64,000 bases of DNA from Taibaiella helva (GTDB taxonomy: Bacteria > Bacteroidota > Bacteroidia > Chitinophagales > Chitinophagaceae): NCBI RefSeq assembly GCF_003545695.1, contig NZ_QUZZ01000001.1, positions 372,001 to 436,000 of the forward strand. The letters run 5' to 3'. The translations under genes were made by a program, and so were the position numbers. The notes below the pieces were generated by a model. It made no database searches. It was not told the origin of the DNA and worked only from the letters and a program-made list of their open reading frames with translations. Positions 1 to 9,169 of this stretch are shown in pieces (within the stretch, counting starts at the first letter, position 1; every line of letters begins with the position of its first letter).

Positions 1-52
1 CATTTGCTGATGCTGTTCTGCATAGTGTTCTTTAATGATCCCGGTTGCTGCG

Positions 53-3000
53 TTAACGGAAATAATGCTGAAAGGACCGTGAAGCCATTACCTCGTTGAT
101 AATATTGTTGAGCAAGGTCCAGTCAAAGTCTTTGTTGTTGTCTACGGTAAAATACAAGGTATACACCTGTGTGCCGGGCTGGCCAATATTCGCAGCCTGC
201 TGCAGGTCCTGGTTGCTGATGGCGACTACCAGGCGGCGGGAGTTGCCCGCACCCGATCCTTCTTCGTTAATGGTTCCGGTCTTGGCATAGAAGTAGAAGC
301 CGGGATGCGCGCCGCGCAGTCCACCCAGTGCATGGGCGGTGCCGCTGCCGCCATAGATCACATCGTTCATGCCTTTGAAGATATAAGCCGCCAGGAACTG
401 GTTGAAGCTGCCGGCCCCGGTCCAGCTGGCATCGGTTTGCCAGGGCATTATGGTCCTTTCTCCGGGCAGCACGCCCAGGCGGAGGCCGCGGTTCTGGGTC
501 AGCAGCGATGTGTACATCTCCAGCATTTTGAAGGGTGATACCTGGTAAGGATAACCGCCCAGCGTTGTCGTCTTCAGGCCCAGGTTGAAGTTTTGGTAAG
601 GTTCCGTAAAGGCCCGTTGCGCCTGCAGGAAGCTGGATTGCTCAGGGAAGCTCCAGAGGAAATAGCTGCCTTTATTCTTCGACAAAGCCTTGTACAGCGT
701 GCTGTCCACGATGTTGACGCGGGTATAGGAAGCTGGTATATTGCCATTGTCGTCAAACGTGTGGGTGCGCAGGCCGACATTGATCTCCAGGCCGTCGGCC
801 AGCAGGGAATGCTCGTTGCCGAAGAAGCTTTTCTTTTTCTGCTCCCGCTCATTGGTCAGCGGCCAGGCGCCTTTCCGCTGGTTATAGTTGGGCAGGTAAT
901 ACACACCGCCGTTGAAGGTGAATACCGGGTACGTATTGTTGGCGCCGGCAGTAGTGCTCAGCACATGCTTCAGGCTCATCATATTGTTCCGTATGAAAGC
1001 GCTGCGCGGATAAGAGCCCAGGAAGATCATCGCCGACTGGTAGAAATTGCTCGACACTTCAATGTATTTATCCAGGCTCAGCTCGGCACGGTAGTGATCG
1101 TCGTTCTCCCAGGGCTTCAGCAGCCTGAAGCCACCATAATTAACGTATTCGGCCTGTGCCGGCGCCGCCAGGTGCAGCTGTCCCCAGCCGGCATTGGCCT
1201 GCGAGGCGATCGCAGCAGCGATCAGCGGTTTTACCGAAGAGCCCGGCCCCAGCCGCATGGCCAGCAGGTTGCTGTTGCCCCACTGATCGCGTTCATTGCG
1301 GATATTGCTGAAGAAGAAATGTTTTTGCTGCAGGCGGGCAATGGACACCACATCATTGGGATCGAGCCGCACCCTGTTGCGTACAAAATCATTCATCAGC
1401 CGGAGATTACCGTCTGCATCGGCGGCGATCACGCTGAAGCGGAAACGCCGGTTGGACCGCGTCGTCTCCTCATAGGTGTTGTCGATCAGCGCTTGCACTC
1501 TATTGTACAAGGTATAGTCCAGGCTGATCGCAATGTTGTCCTGCAGCACGCTGTCGGCCTTGTAGGCATTGCGTATCGCATTGGCAAAATGATACATCCA
1601 GAAATTATGCTCCTTCTGGGGATAGAGGATCTTATAGCTCCCGTTGATCCATTTGTTGACGGCGAAGTAATTGCCCGAATTGCTATAAGCCATCACCAGC
1701 TTGTTGTTACCGGTATTGACCGTGGCAATGTCCTCGGGGTTGAAGCTGTTGGCAAAAGCCGCCTGGTACTGCACCAGGTTATTGCTGCTTTTCTTGTACA
1801 GCAGCAGTCCGGCTGGTTCCTGCTCTTCTTGCTGTACATCGAGTATGCCTACGGGTTGCTTCGCCCCGGCAAACCAGCTGGCCGGCATTACAGCCAGCTG
1901 CAGGCCGGCTACCGGGTCCTTCTTGAAGTAAGGCAGCGCAGCAGTGGTATTGCTGTTGTTGTAGCTAATGCTGATCATGGGGGTGGGCAGGCTCAGGTTC
2001 TCTGTCACCGCGCCGTTCCATACTTTTCGGTTCTCCACCGGCGGTAGCTCGAGATACAGGTGCTCATTATACAAAGCGCTGTACTGGTTGTTGTCGTAGA
2101 GCATATATAGCGGGTTGTCGATGCGGAAGGCATTGGCGGGCTTGCTGATCAGCTGCTTCAGTATGCTTCGGGTATAGTTGTCCGTCACCGAATCGCCGAG
2201 CAGGTCCTTGAAGCGGCGATCCTCGCCCAATACCTTGACCAGGCTGCTGTAGCTGTATCGCTGGCGCTTGCCGGCAAGGCTGTCCTGGATCTCGTACAAG
2301 ATGGCATTGATATCTTTGTTGATATGGTTCTTGGTCTTTTCCACGATAATGGAAAAATTATTATTGCTCAGCTCGTTGCCTTTGATCGTGGTCAAAGCAA
2401 AGCCGGCGATCAGTACGGTAAAGAAAGCATAGCGGGCAAAATTGCTGCGCAGGTTCAGCTGGTACGAGCGGTAAGTGACCGGTTGCTGGGTCAGCGTAAT
2501 GCCGAACAGCACCAGGGGCAATACTACGCTGAGCTTGCTCGTAAGACTGAGGAAAGGAAAGTCCTGGCCGAAGAATACGAAACGGTTGGTTGCTGTAAGC
2601 CATACGAACAGGCTGATGGTAAAGAACAACAGTAAAGGCAATACACCTGCATAAGAACGGAAGTTGAGCCGGTAATAAGGCTCTTCGGTCAGCCGGTAAG
2701 AAATAAGATAGAGGATCAGCGGCAACAGGGTGAGCAGCAGCACCAGGTACATGGTAAAGTTGCCCAGCTCGCCAATGACAAAGCGGGCGATTACCACGTC
2801 GCGCGTTTGCGTATTGTAGTCTACGCCTACCTTGGAATAGGGCCGCAGGTTGATCACCGCATCGTTATGGTAAGGCTTATTGATATAGGAATTGATGAAC
2901 CATTGGTTCTCGGCAGTTTCAATGATCTTCTGCGTCTGGAAGGAAGAATAGGGATTTTGTGCCAGCAGCTCGCTGATCGGCTGGTGGATAATGGAAGCCC

Positions 3001-5542
3001 GGTACTGTACGTGCTTGATGGCGTCGGTGGCTTTCGCTTCCATGAATTGCCGTGAGGGGGGAATGAGCAGCAGCACGATATAGAGGCCCAGCATGCCGCC
3101 CAGGATCATCGTAATTTTTTTCTGCTTCCGGTAGAAAAAGAAGAGCACAGCCGTAGGGATCAGTAGTACGAGCCCGATCACGATCAGCTTATAGGTCAGC
3201 AGGTAATAGAACAGCGACTTGAACGACAGTACCACCAGGTACACGATCAGTGCGGCGATACCGTAGATCCAGTAATTGTTGGGATTCAGCAGCATTTTCC
3301 TCAGCGTGGTATGCTGCGAGTTGTACGGCTTCTTCAGGAAATTGAGGAAGATATTCTTCAGCAGGATGAAGAGCGTGAACAGGATCGCGAAGCCACGGTC
3401 GGTGAGGGCAAAGAACAGGATAGTGATCAGCGTGAGCACGAAAGCCGGGTTGTAAATAAGATACTGCACATAAGCCTTCAGCCGGATATAGCCCATCGAT
3501 TCGCCGGGCCGCACCCATTCCTGGTCGAATTGATAGTACCGGTTGCTGAGCATCGTGAAATAACAATAGCCGATCACCGGTAGAATGATCGAGCTGACAC
3601 GCGTGAGGATCTCGATATGCAGCAGCTTGCTGTTGAGGAAAAACAGCACCGTGCATAAACCGATGAATACCGCATAGGCCTTATTGATCCGCGGCGCGGT
3701 TTTCAGATTCCATTTTTCAGCAGGAGAAAAGAGGAAGGGCTTGTCCTTGCTGCTGCGGTAACGATAAATACTCAGGATACCGAGGAAAAGGAAGACCCAC
3801 ACCAGGGTAAAGGGTATCGGCAGGTGTATGCTGCCCCAGCGATAATCAAAGTTCAGGATCGTATGCTCCAGCTCATACTTGGAAATATTTTCCAGCGGGG
3901 GGAAGGTAGCCAGGCGCCAGAAAAGGATAAACCGGAGAATGAGCAAGGCGTAGATCACCGCAAACAGTACCGGCTCGATACGCACGAGGTTTCTGCCGGG
4001 AAAAAAGATAAGCACGAGCAGCAGGCTGATGTAGAGCAGCGCAGAGAACAGGATCAGCTTGCCATAGTGAAAGCCGTTATCGGAATAATCCCGCACTGAG
4101 AACAGATAACGCACTCCGGGATCGGAAGATTGCAGGCTGAAGCGGTTGTTGTCGACACTACGGTAAGCGCCATTCCGGTTGTTGTCTGCAATGCCGAAGC
4201 GCATGGGTACATTGGGCTTTTGCGACAGGTAGTCCATGGTTCCCATCACAGCATAGTCTGTGTTAAGTCCGTAGTTATGAAAGTAAAAGCCCTCGCGCAG
4301 GTCGGAAGCCAGGATATCATCGTTGTTGTTGGCGATAAAACGAAGGTTCTTATTGCCTGCCACCTGTCGTTCCGCCGGGCTCGACAGCAAATAGGCCGGC
4401 GGATAATCGAACAGCAGCGCTACCGCCTCTCCGCTCTTGTCACCGTATTCGGCAGTATTGATTGTGCCCAGATAAGCTTTCTCCTGTATGTTATGGAAGC
4501 CGATATAGAATTTCTTTCCAAAGGAGATCGCCGTTTTATTGTTCAGCCGGGCCGCTACAGGTTGCCCGTCGGCCGTCAGGTGGTAACCGTTTCGGATAAG
4601 GCTCTGGGAGGGGAACAGGGAATAAGCGCCTTCATTGCCGGGGCTGTAATGCGTGAGCAGGTAGCTTTCGCCGATCTGCCGCAGGATGAATTCCAGCACG
4701 GCATAGCTCTCGTTGCGGCCTGCCGCAAAGCTGCGGCTGTTCAGCAGCAGGTTGTACAGCGACTTCCCTTCCTGCAGCGCCGTCTCTTCGATATCGATAT
4801 GATCGGAATAGGGCAACGGAATATTGATCTCTTCAGCAAGCTGACGGTCGTTGGAACGGATCTCGATGCCGTACACGATCTTCTTTCGCTTACCGGGCTT
4901 CAGGAAGTCGAACCAGCCACCGGTGGCTTCGGTCATGCTGACCTCGATGCGGTTGCTGCTGTTCTCCAGCGTAAAGCCTTTCCGGAATACCTGGGGGAAA
5001 ATATCATTGACCGGAGTATAGACACTTTCTTCGCCGGTCTGTACAAATATGGGCTGATAAAAGCCCGAGCAGCTGAGCTCCGCCTGATCATTGACTTTTC
5101 TTTCAAAGGTCAGCGAACCCCCGCTGGCCAGGGTATCTTCAGCAGGTAAGGTAAACGCCAGCGATTGCCTGAAAGTAATGCCCGTATTGCTGATACCATG
5201 GTAATCGTTGTTAAGGAACCAGGGACGGCTGCCTGAAGGATTGACTGTACACAGGATACAGACCACACTGCTGATGAAAACGATGGTCATCAGGCCAAAG
5301 GAAAGGATCACCTTGTACTTGCGGATCACCTGCGCAGCTTTGGCTTTCACCGCATCCGTAACCTCGGGCATATCCGTTTTCCGGTAGATGAGGTTCTCTA
5401 TGTTGATCTGCGCAAAATAGTACAGCAGACAGGCGATAACAGCAATGCTGAGGAACCAGCTGATAATGCTGCCCAGGAAAAGGTTGAGCAGTATGATCGC
5501 CAGCGCCGGCAGCAGCAGGTATAGGATACCCTTTATTTTCAT
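53..5542 (-). CDS. Giant SEDS-like glycosyltransferase / class B PBP transpeptidase fusion
   Basis: This 1829-residue membrane protein appears to combine both peptidoglycan-building activities. Two N-terminal hydrophobic segments and a third near residue 80 precede a large exported domain (about 100-495). A polytopic block follows (about 500-1090) with SEDS-like landmarks: TDRGFAIL around D715, QTRDVVIARFVIGELG with D915, and FPFLSLTSK near P996, which match the QxDxGTA, HTDFIFA..GEELG and PFISYGGSS regions of FtsW/RodA. The C-terminal part is a penicillin-binding transpeptidase with all three active-site motifs in the right order: SSVK (1435-1438), SSN (1497-1499) and KTGT (1754-1757). It is the last gene of a three-gene minus-strand cluster, 55 bases after its neighbour. 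The transpeptidase call is secure. The SEDS call rests on divergent motifs and topology. The exported domain at 100-495 is not recognised. Confidence 0.8.
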   Translation of the reverse strand: MKIKGILYLLLPALAIILLNLFLGSIISWFLSIAVIACLLYYFAQINIENLIYRKTDMPEVTDAVKAKAAQVIRKYKVILSFGLMTIVFISSVVCILCTVNPSGSRPWFLNNDYHGISNTGITFRQSLAFTLPAEDTLASGGSLTFERKVNDQAELSCSGFYQPIFVQTGEESVYTPVNDIFPQVFRKGFTLENSSNRIEVSMTEATGGWFDFLKPGKRKKIVYGIEIRSNDRQLAEEINIPLPYSDHIDIEETALQEGKSLYNLLLNSRSFAAGRNESYAVLEFILRQIGESYLLTHYSPGNEGAYSLFPSQSLIRNGYHLTADGQPVAARLNNKTAISFGKKFYIGFHNIQEKAYLGTINTAEYGDKSGEAVALLFDYPPAYLLSSPAERQVAGNKNLRFIANNNDDILASDLREGFYFHNYGLNTDYAVMGTMDYLSQKPNVPMRFGIADNNRNGAYRSVDNNRFSLQSSDPGVRYLFSVRDYSDNGFHYGKLILFSALLYISLLLVLIFFPGRNLVRIEPVLFAVIYALLILRFILFWRLATFPPLENISKYELEHTILNFDYRWGSIHLPIPFTLVWVFLFLGILSIYRYRSSKDKPFLFSPAEKWNLKTAPRINKAYAVFIGLCTVLFFLNSKLLHIEILTRVSSIILPVIGYCYFTMLSNRYYQFDQEWVRPGESMGYIRLKAYVQYLIYNPAFVLTLITILFFALTDRGFAILFTLFILLKNIFLNFLKKPYNSQHTTLRKMLLNPNNYWIYGIAALIVYLVVLSFKSLFYYLLTYKLIVIGLVLLIPTAVLFFFYRKQKKITMILGGMLGLYIVLLLIPPSRQFMEAKATDAIKHVQYRASIIHQPISELLAQNPYSSFQTQKIIETAENQWFINSYINKPYHNDAVINLRPYSKVGVDYNTQTRDVVIARFVIGELGNFTMYLVLLLTLLPLILYLISYRLTEEPYYRLNFRSYAGVLPLLLFFTISLFVWLTATNRFVFFGQDFPFLSLTSKLSVVLPLVLFGITLTQQPVTYRSYQLNLRSNFARYAFFTVLIAGFALTTIKGNELSNNNFSIIVEKTKNHINKDINAILYEIQDSLAGKRQRYSYSSLVKVLGEDRRFKDLLGDSVTDNYTRSILKQLISKPANAFRIDNPLYMLYDNNQYSALYNEHLYLELPPVENRKVWNGAVTENLSLPTPMISISYNNSNTTAALPYFKKDPVAGLQLAVMPASWFAGAKQPVGILDVQQEEQEPAGLLLYKKSSNNLVQYQAAFANSFNPEDIATVNTGNNKLVMAYSNSGNYFAVNKWINGSYKILYPQKEHNFWMYHFANAIRNAYKADSVLQDNIAISLDYTLYNRVQALIDNTYEETTRSNRRFRFSVIAADADGNLRLMNDFVRNRVRLDPNDVVSIARLQQKHFFFSNIRNERDQWGNSNLLAMRLGPGSSVKPLIAAAIASQANAGWGQLHLAAPAQAEYVNYGGFRLLKPWENDDHYRAELSLDKYIEVSSNFYQSAMIFLGSYPRSAFIRNNMMSLKHVLSTTAGANNTYPVFTFNGGVYYLPNYNQRKGAWPLTNEREQKKKSFFGNEHSLLADGLEINVGLRTHTFDDNGNIPASYTRVNIVDSTLYKALSKNKGSYFLWSFPEQSSFLQAQRAFTEPYQNFNLGLKTTTLGGYPYQVSPFKMLEMYTSLLTQNRGLRLGVLPGERTIMPWQTDASWTGAGSFNQFLAAYIFKGMNDVIYGGSGTAHALGGLRGAHPGFYFYAKTGTINEEGSGAGNSRRLVVAISNQDLQQAANIGQPGTQVYTLYFTVDNNKDFDWTLLNNIINEVMASRSFQHYFR

Positions 5543-5597
5543 GCGGGTCTTTTTATCGGTAGGTAATGATAGCGTAGATAGATGAGTTAATCGCAGG

Positions 5598-6377
5598 TCA
5601 GATATTGCGGATACGGTAGCCCGCGATGATCGACTCGTCGAGGCCGCCGGAAGCCTGTTCTTTCAGGAGGTCCAGCAGCGGCTTGATGTGCTTGGGTATC
5701 TTATCTACCGGCGTATCCCTGTTGATCTCTGTTGCGAGACCTTCTGCGGGATTTTTCCGGCTAATGAGGTACTGGATATTCGCTTCGTCGTAGGGCTGTT
5801 TCTTGGCGATTTTATAGCGGGTAAGGCTGCTGTAATGGCTCATGATCTTCATCAGCATCTCTTCGATCTCCCGGTGCGATCCTTTTTCCATGGCTTCATG
5901 CATGGGCGCTACCAGCTTGCGGAAGGCCTCGCCGTAGTATTCGTTGTCAAAGCTGCGATGGCTTTCCAGCTGTTGCTGCAGGCTTTCCTTTTCCTTCATC
6001 AGGGCATTCAGCTGGCTCTTCAGCTTCTGGTCCTGTTGTGTGCGGCTGCCTGCCGTTATTGCAGCAGGGACTTCGGCCTCTGTTGCTGCCTGCACCGGCG
6101 GCGCTGCTTTCTTCTTCCCCGATGCAACTCCCGCGATGATGCCGGCCACAAGCGCGCCTGCCGCAAATCCTATCAGGATGGGCAGCCAGGCAATCCCTTG
6201 CTTTTCATCGGTGGTATCCACGTCGGCGCCGCTGATCCCACCGGCCTCACCGCCTTCTGCCAGCATGGTGTCCTGCTGTGCCGCAGCGCTGTCGGTCGCA
6301 TGGCTGCTGTCTGTTTGGGCGCTTACCCATCCCGTTGTCATCCCGGTCAGCAGCAGCAAAAAAAGAAAACGTTTCAT
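5598..6377 (-). CDS. Exported or membrane-anchored coiled-coil protein of the SEDS-PBP cluster
   Basis: The 259-residue product is not a family I recognise. The chosen start gives MKRFLFLLLLTG followed by a typical signal peptide ending near VSA-QT. A longer reading would overlap the upstream gene and place about 20 non-signal residues in front. A low-complexity Ser/Asp/Gly linker leads to a hydrophobic segment (WLPILIGFAAGALVAGIIAG, about 62-81), followed by a lysine-rich stretch. A probable coiled coil (about 112-142) and a mostly charged helical domain complete it. It lies 16 bases after the actin-like ATPase gene and 55 bases before the SEDS-PBP gene, so all three are probably co-transcribed. 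By position it could link the cytoplasmic ATPase to the wall enzyme, as MreC or RodZ do in rod systems; that is inference. Confidence 0.7.
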   Translation of the reverse strand: MKRFLFLLLLTGMTTGWVSAQTDSSHATDSAAAQQDTMLAEGGEAGGISGADVDTTDEKQGIAWLPILIGFAAGALVAGIIAGVASGKKKAAPPVQAATEAEVPAAITAGSRTQQDQKLKSQLNALMKEKESLQQQLESHRSFDNEYYGEAFRKLVAPMHEAMEKGSHREIEEMLMKIMSHYSSLTRYKIAKKQPYDEANIQYLISRKNPAEGLATEINRDTPVDKIPKHIKPLLDLLKEQASGGLDESIIAGYRIRNI

Positions 6378-6393
6378 TGTCGGAAGTTTTTGC

Positions 6394-9012
6394 TTAGAAA
6401 TATAAGGGGTTTGACGAAGGGGGATTATTATTGTTGTCATTACTGTTGCCGCTGTTCTCTGTCGACGGTGGCGGTGCAGCCGGCGCCGGCATAATATCGT
6501 CGCGCTCCAGGCTGTTCAGGTACTTCTCATCGATATAGTTGGGAAACAGCGAAGGAATGATCAGGCTCATGTCGCTGTTCTCCGTGTCTTCGATCGCCCG
6601 CATCGGCGCAATGCAGTCGATGATATCATTGTGCTTCCTGCGGATAAAGTAACCTTTATGGGTAAACTCGATATCCGCTTCATAGGCCACTCCCGGCCGC
6701 TTTTGGAAAATATCGTTGCCGCTGATACGGTAGGTCTTGGAGCCGATGAGAAACTGGCTGGTCTGCAGCTTGTCGAAGTTCAGGTTATGATCGAAAGCCA
6801 GCACCTGCTCTTCCGCCTGGTCGAAATTGTTCAGGTCGTTGAAGATGCGCGCGAACAGCGATTTGCGCGGGGCCGCCGGTTTCTTCGGCTGTGGGGCCGC
6901 AGGCTCCTTGTCGCCGAATACCAATTGGATAGGGTAGCCTGTCATCTCGGCATTTACCCGGATCGAGTTGTTAAACACACCCTTGATACAGATGTCTTTC
7001 AGCTCGCTGCTGTTGAGCAGGTTGATTTGTCGCTCGCTTACCTGCAGCTGCTGCACCAGGCTCTGCTTCATCTTATCCACCAGCGGCTTGAACATGAAGC
7101 TGCGGCCGGTAAGGATGATCCCCGCACAGTTGAAGTCTTTCTTGTTATCCTTGATCAGCCGGATATAGCGCACAGCCGTATCCGCAATGAAATCGCAGGT
7201 CTCGCTGATATAATTGTAGAAGTCCGACACATTCTCGACCCCGCTCAGCAGGCTGATCAGCGTATTGATGCCATCGCCATATTCAATAAGATCGCGGAAG
7301 CCGATGTCGCCGCTTTTGGCATGATCCCAGGTATCCCTTACCTGGTCGCTTACGTGTGTGCCTTTATAGTTGAACTTTAACCGTTCCAGCTCGTTGTAAA
7401 AATTATTCTTCCGCTCCAGGTCGTCGCTGGTGAGGATGCGCACCACCTTATCCTTAATGTACTTGATGCTGCTTTGATGCGTCTGCGCTGTCTGGCGGAT
7501 GTAATGCAGCAGCGTTTCAAAAATGGCATACGTGATCATATTGCCTGCACCCGAAAAACCGTTGCGGTACACGGGATTCAGGTCAAAGATGTTCTCCTTT
7601 CCCGTGCGGATGATCGAGAAGTCGGTAGTGCCCTTGCCCGAATCGATAATGATATAATCCCTGTCCTTCTCGATCGAAACATTGTTCTTGTTGATATAGC
7701 CGATGAAGGAGGCATCGCTTTCCGATATGGTCGATACTTCCCAGGCCAGGATGCGGTCCTTGTATTCATGCGCGCTCAGCTCACGGAAGATGTTGTGCAG
7801 CTGGTACTGGATATAGTTGATGTCGTTGGTATCGTAGATATTGGGCACCAGCAGCGTCAGGCGGATAAAGCGCGTCGCCTTATCGTACCGGATAAATTCC
7901 TTCTTCAGGAAGGACGCGATCATTACCTTAAGAATGGTATTGTACACCTTTTGCTTGATCTCGCTCAGCTTGATGGGAATGCCATAGCCCTGCTTCTCGA
8001 TCTCGAAGCTTACGCCGCTCAGCAGGTCCTCATGCTTGTGAATGATCTTCAGGTTAGGCAGCTGGTGAAACTTCTGTGCAGTAAGCGTATTGAAGCCGTC
8101 CTTGGTATTTACCAGCATCTTCAGGTTATCGGCAATGTTCTTGATGAAGACCTCGCGGTCGATATCCTCGTAATCGCCCGTCAGCTGCTCCTTCAGGTAG
8201 AAAAGCGATTTGTAGAAATTGGTATTTTTCTCTTCCTGGTAAAAGTCCACCACTTCGTTCTGCGATACCCAACCGTTGCTCTTGTGGAAGGACACGATGT
8301 TGCGGAAGAGGTTTTCGATCTCGGGCCTTTTTTCCTGCAGGTTAAAATCATTGGTATAGCGCTTTACCGCCATCTGGCTGGATTCGGAGCCGAAGTCCAG
8401 CGCAATGCCCAGGAACTGCGAAGGATGCGCCAGGTAAAGGTCCACCGCGCTGGAATACTGCTCTTCGCCTACTTCCAGCACCACACGTAAGGTCAGCTTA
8501 TTGCGGTCAAATAAGGCCTGGTCGATCTCCCGCATCTGCCGGCTTTTGACATGAATCACATTCTGCTTCGACTCGAAGCTAAGCGCCAGGTGGCTGTTGG
8601 CCTGCCCCAGCTGCCGCGCTTGCTCGGCAAGCGGTACGGCGGCTTCCGGTTTGGGCTTTTTATCGCGGCGCACGAAGGCTTCCAGGTCTTCGTAGCTGAG
8701 CCGCTCTTTGGGCTGCGTAGCTTGCTCCTCTGCGGGGTCCGGTGCGGCCGGCCGCGGCTCGAACAGCTTCAGCGTTACTACATCTTCGTTAAGCGTACAC
8801 TCCGCCTCAATGCGGCTCATCGGAATATCTTTAGTCCCCTCCACAAAGGTGCGGATCACGCTGCTCCGCAGGATAGAGAAAAGGTTGAAGCCGGTAAGGC
8901 TCGGCACTTCTATAATATAGCTGTTGTTCTTCGGTGTAAAATGCTGTTCGGTCAATTCAAGCAGCATTTCCCTGCGATCGTTGATAATTACCGGGAGGGA
9001 ATAAAAGTTCAT
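6394..9012 (-). CDS. Actin/Hsp70-superfamily ATPase, large divergent member
   Basis: The 872-residue protein carries the three nucleotide-binding signatures of the actin/Hsp70 fold: phosphate-1 IALDFGSESSQ (D206), phosphate-2 IIIDSGKGTTDF (D457) and an adenosine-type motif GIILTGRSFMF (about 633). No signal peptide is visible, so it should be cytoplasmic. About 200 residues precede the ATPase core, and the C-terminus ends in a Pro/Asn/Ser-rich tail. It is far larger than MreB (~350) and lacks an obvious DnaK substrate-binding domain. It could be SrfB-like or a new cytoskeletal or chaperone family. It is the first gene of the cluster that ends in the SEDS-PBP fusion, which suggests a scaffold or regulatory role in wall synthesis. 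A -7 box lies about 35 bases upstream. Confidence 0.75.
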   Translation of the reverse strand: MNFYSLPVIINDRREMLLELTEQHFTPKNNSYIIEVPSLTGFNLFSILRSSVIRTFVEGTKDIPMSRIEAECTLNEDVVTLKLFEPRPAAPDPAEEQATQPKERLSYEDLEAFVRRDKKPKPEAAVPLAEQARQLGQANSHLALSFESKQNVIHVKSRQMREIDQALFDRNKLTLRVVLEVGEEQYSSAVDLYLAHPSQFLGIALDFGSESSQMAVKRYTNDFNLQEKRPEIENLFRNIVSFHKSNGWVSQNEVVDFYQEEKNTNFYKSLFYLKEQLTGDYEDIDREVFIKNIADNLKMLVNTKDGFNTLTAQKFHQLPNLKIIHKHEDLLSGVSFEIEKQGYGIPIKLSEIKQKVYNTILKVMIASFLKKEFIRYDKATRFIRLTLLVPNIYDTNDINYIQYQLHNIFRELSAHEYKDRILAWEVSTISESDASFIGYINKNNVSIEKDRDYIIIDSGKGTTDFSIIRTGKENIFDLNPVYRNGFSGAGNMITYAIFETLLHYIRQTAQTHQSSIKYIKDKVVRILTSDDLERKNNFYNELERLKFNYKGTHVSDQVRDTWDHAKSGDIGFRDLIEYGDGINTLISLLSGVENVSDFYNYISETCDFIADTAVRYIRLIKDNKKDFNCAGIILTGRSFMFKPLVDKMKQSLVQQLQVSERQINLLNSSELKDICIKGVFNNSIRVNAEMTGYPIQLVFGDKEPAAPQPKKPAAPRKSLFARIFNDLNNFDQAEEQVLAFDHNLNFDKLQTSQFLIGSKTYRISGNDIFQKRPGVAYEADIEFTHKGYFIRRKHNDIIDCIAPMRAIEDTENSDMSLIIPSLFPNYIDEKYLNSLERDDIMPAPAAPPPSTENSGNSNDNNNNPPSSNPLYF

Positions 9013-9046
9013 GTACGGAAATGATTAATCGGGTAAAAAATCGAAA

Positions 9047-9054
9047 CAAATGTA
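9047..9054 (-). promoter_or_regulatory. -7 box of the actin-like ATPase / SEDS-PBP cluster
   Basis: Read on the minus strand the box is TACATTTG, an exact match to the Bacteroidota TAnnTTTG element, 34 bases before the start codon. A clear -33 TTTG is not seen. Confidence 0.5.
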
Positions 9055-9121
9055 GCTTAAATTTGAACAGAGCGGCTTTTCGCAGGCGTATTGTTCCGGC
9101 AAAGCATTCGCTTTAACGAAA

Positions 9122-9150
9122 GCGCCCTGTTGCTTAAGGTAACAGGGCGC
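9122..9150 (-). terminator. Rho-independent terminator after the fatty acid hydroxylase gene
   Basis: A perfect 10-bp stem GCGCCCTGTT/AACAGGGCGC encloses a 9-base loop and is followed on the minus strand by TTTCGTT. It lies about 20 bases past the stop codon of the hydroxylase gene and separates it from the actin-like gene cluster. Confidence 0.75.
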
Positions 9151-9169
9151 CCGTAATCCGGTTGAAGCT

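Noticed and set aside
1-23. ATG on the minus strand at 21-23 that could start a gene running out of the window (MQNSISK).
   Set aside because: Only seven codons are visible, with no upstream signal, so it cannot be supported.
593-2047. Long plus-strand reading frame opposite the SEDS-PBP gene.
   Set aside because: It is antisense to a gene with complete transpeptidase motifs, has low-complexity composition without domains, and has no promoter.
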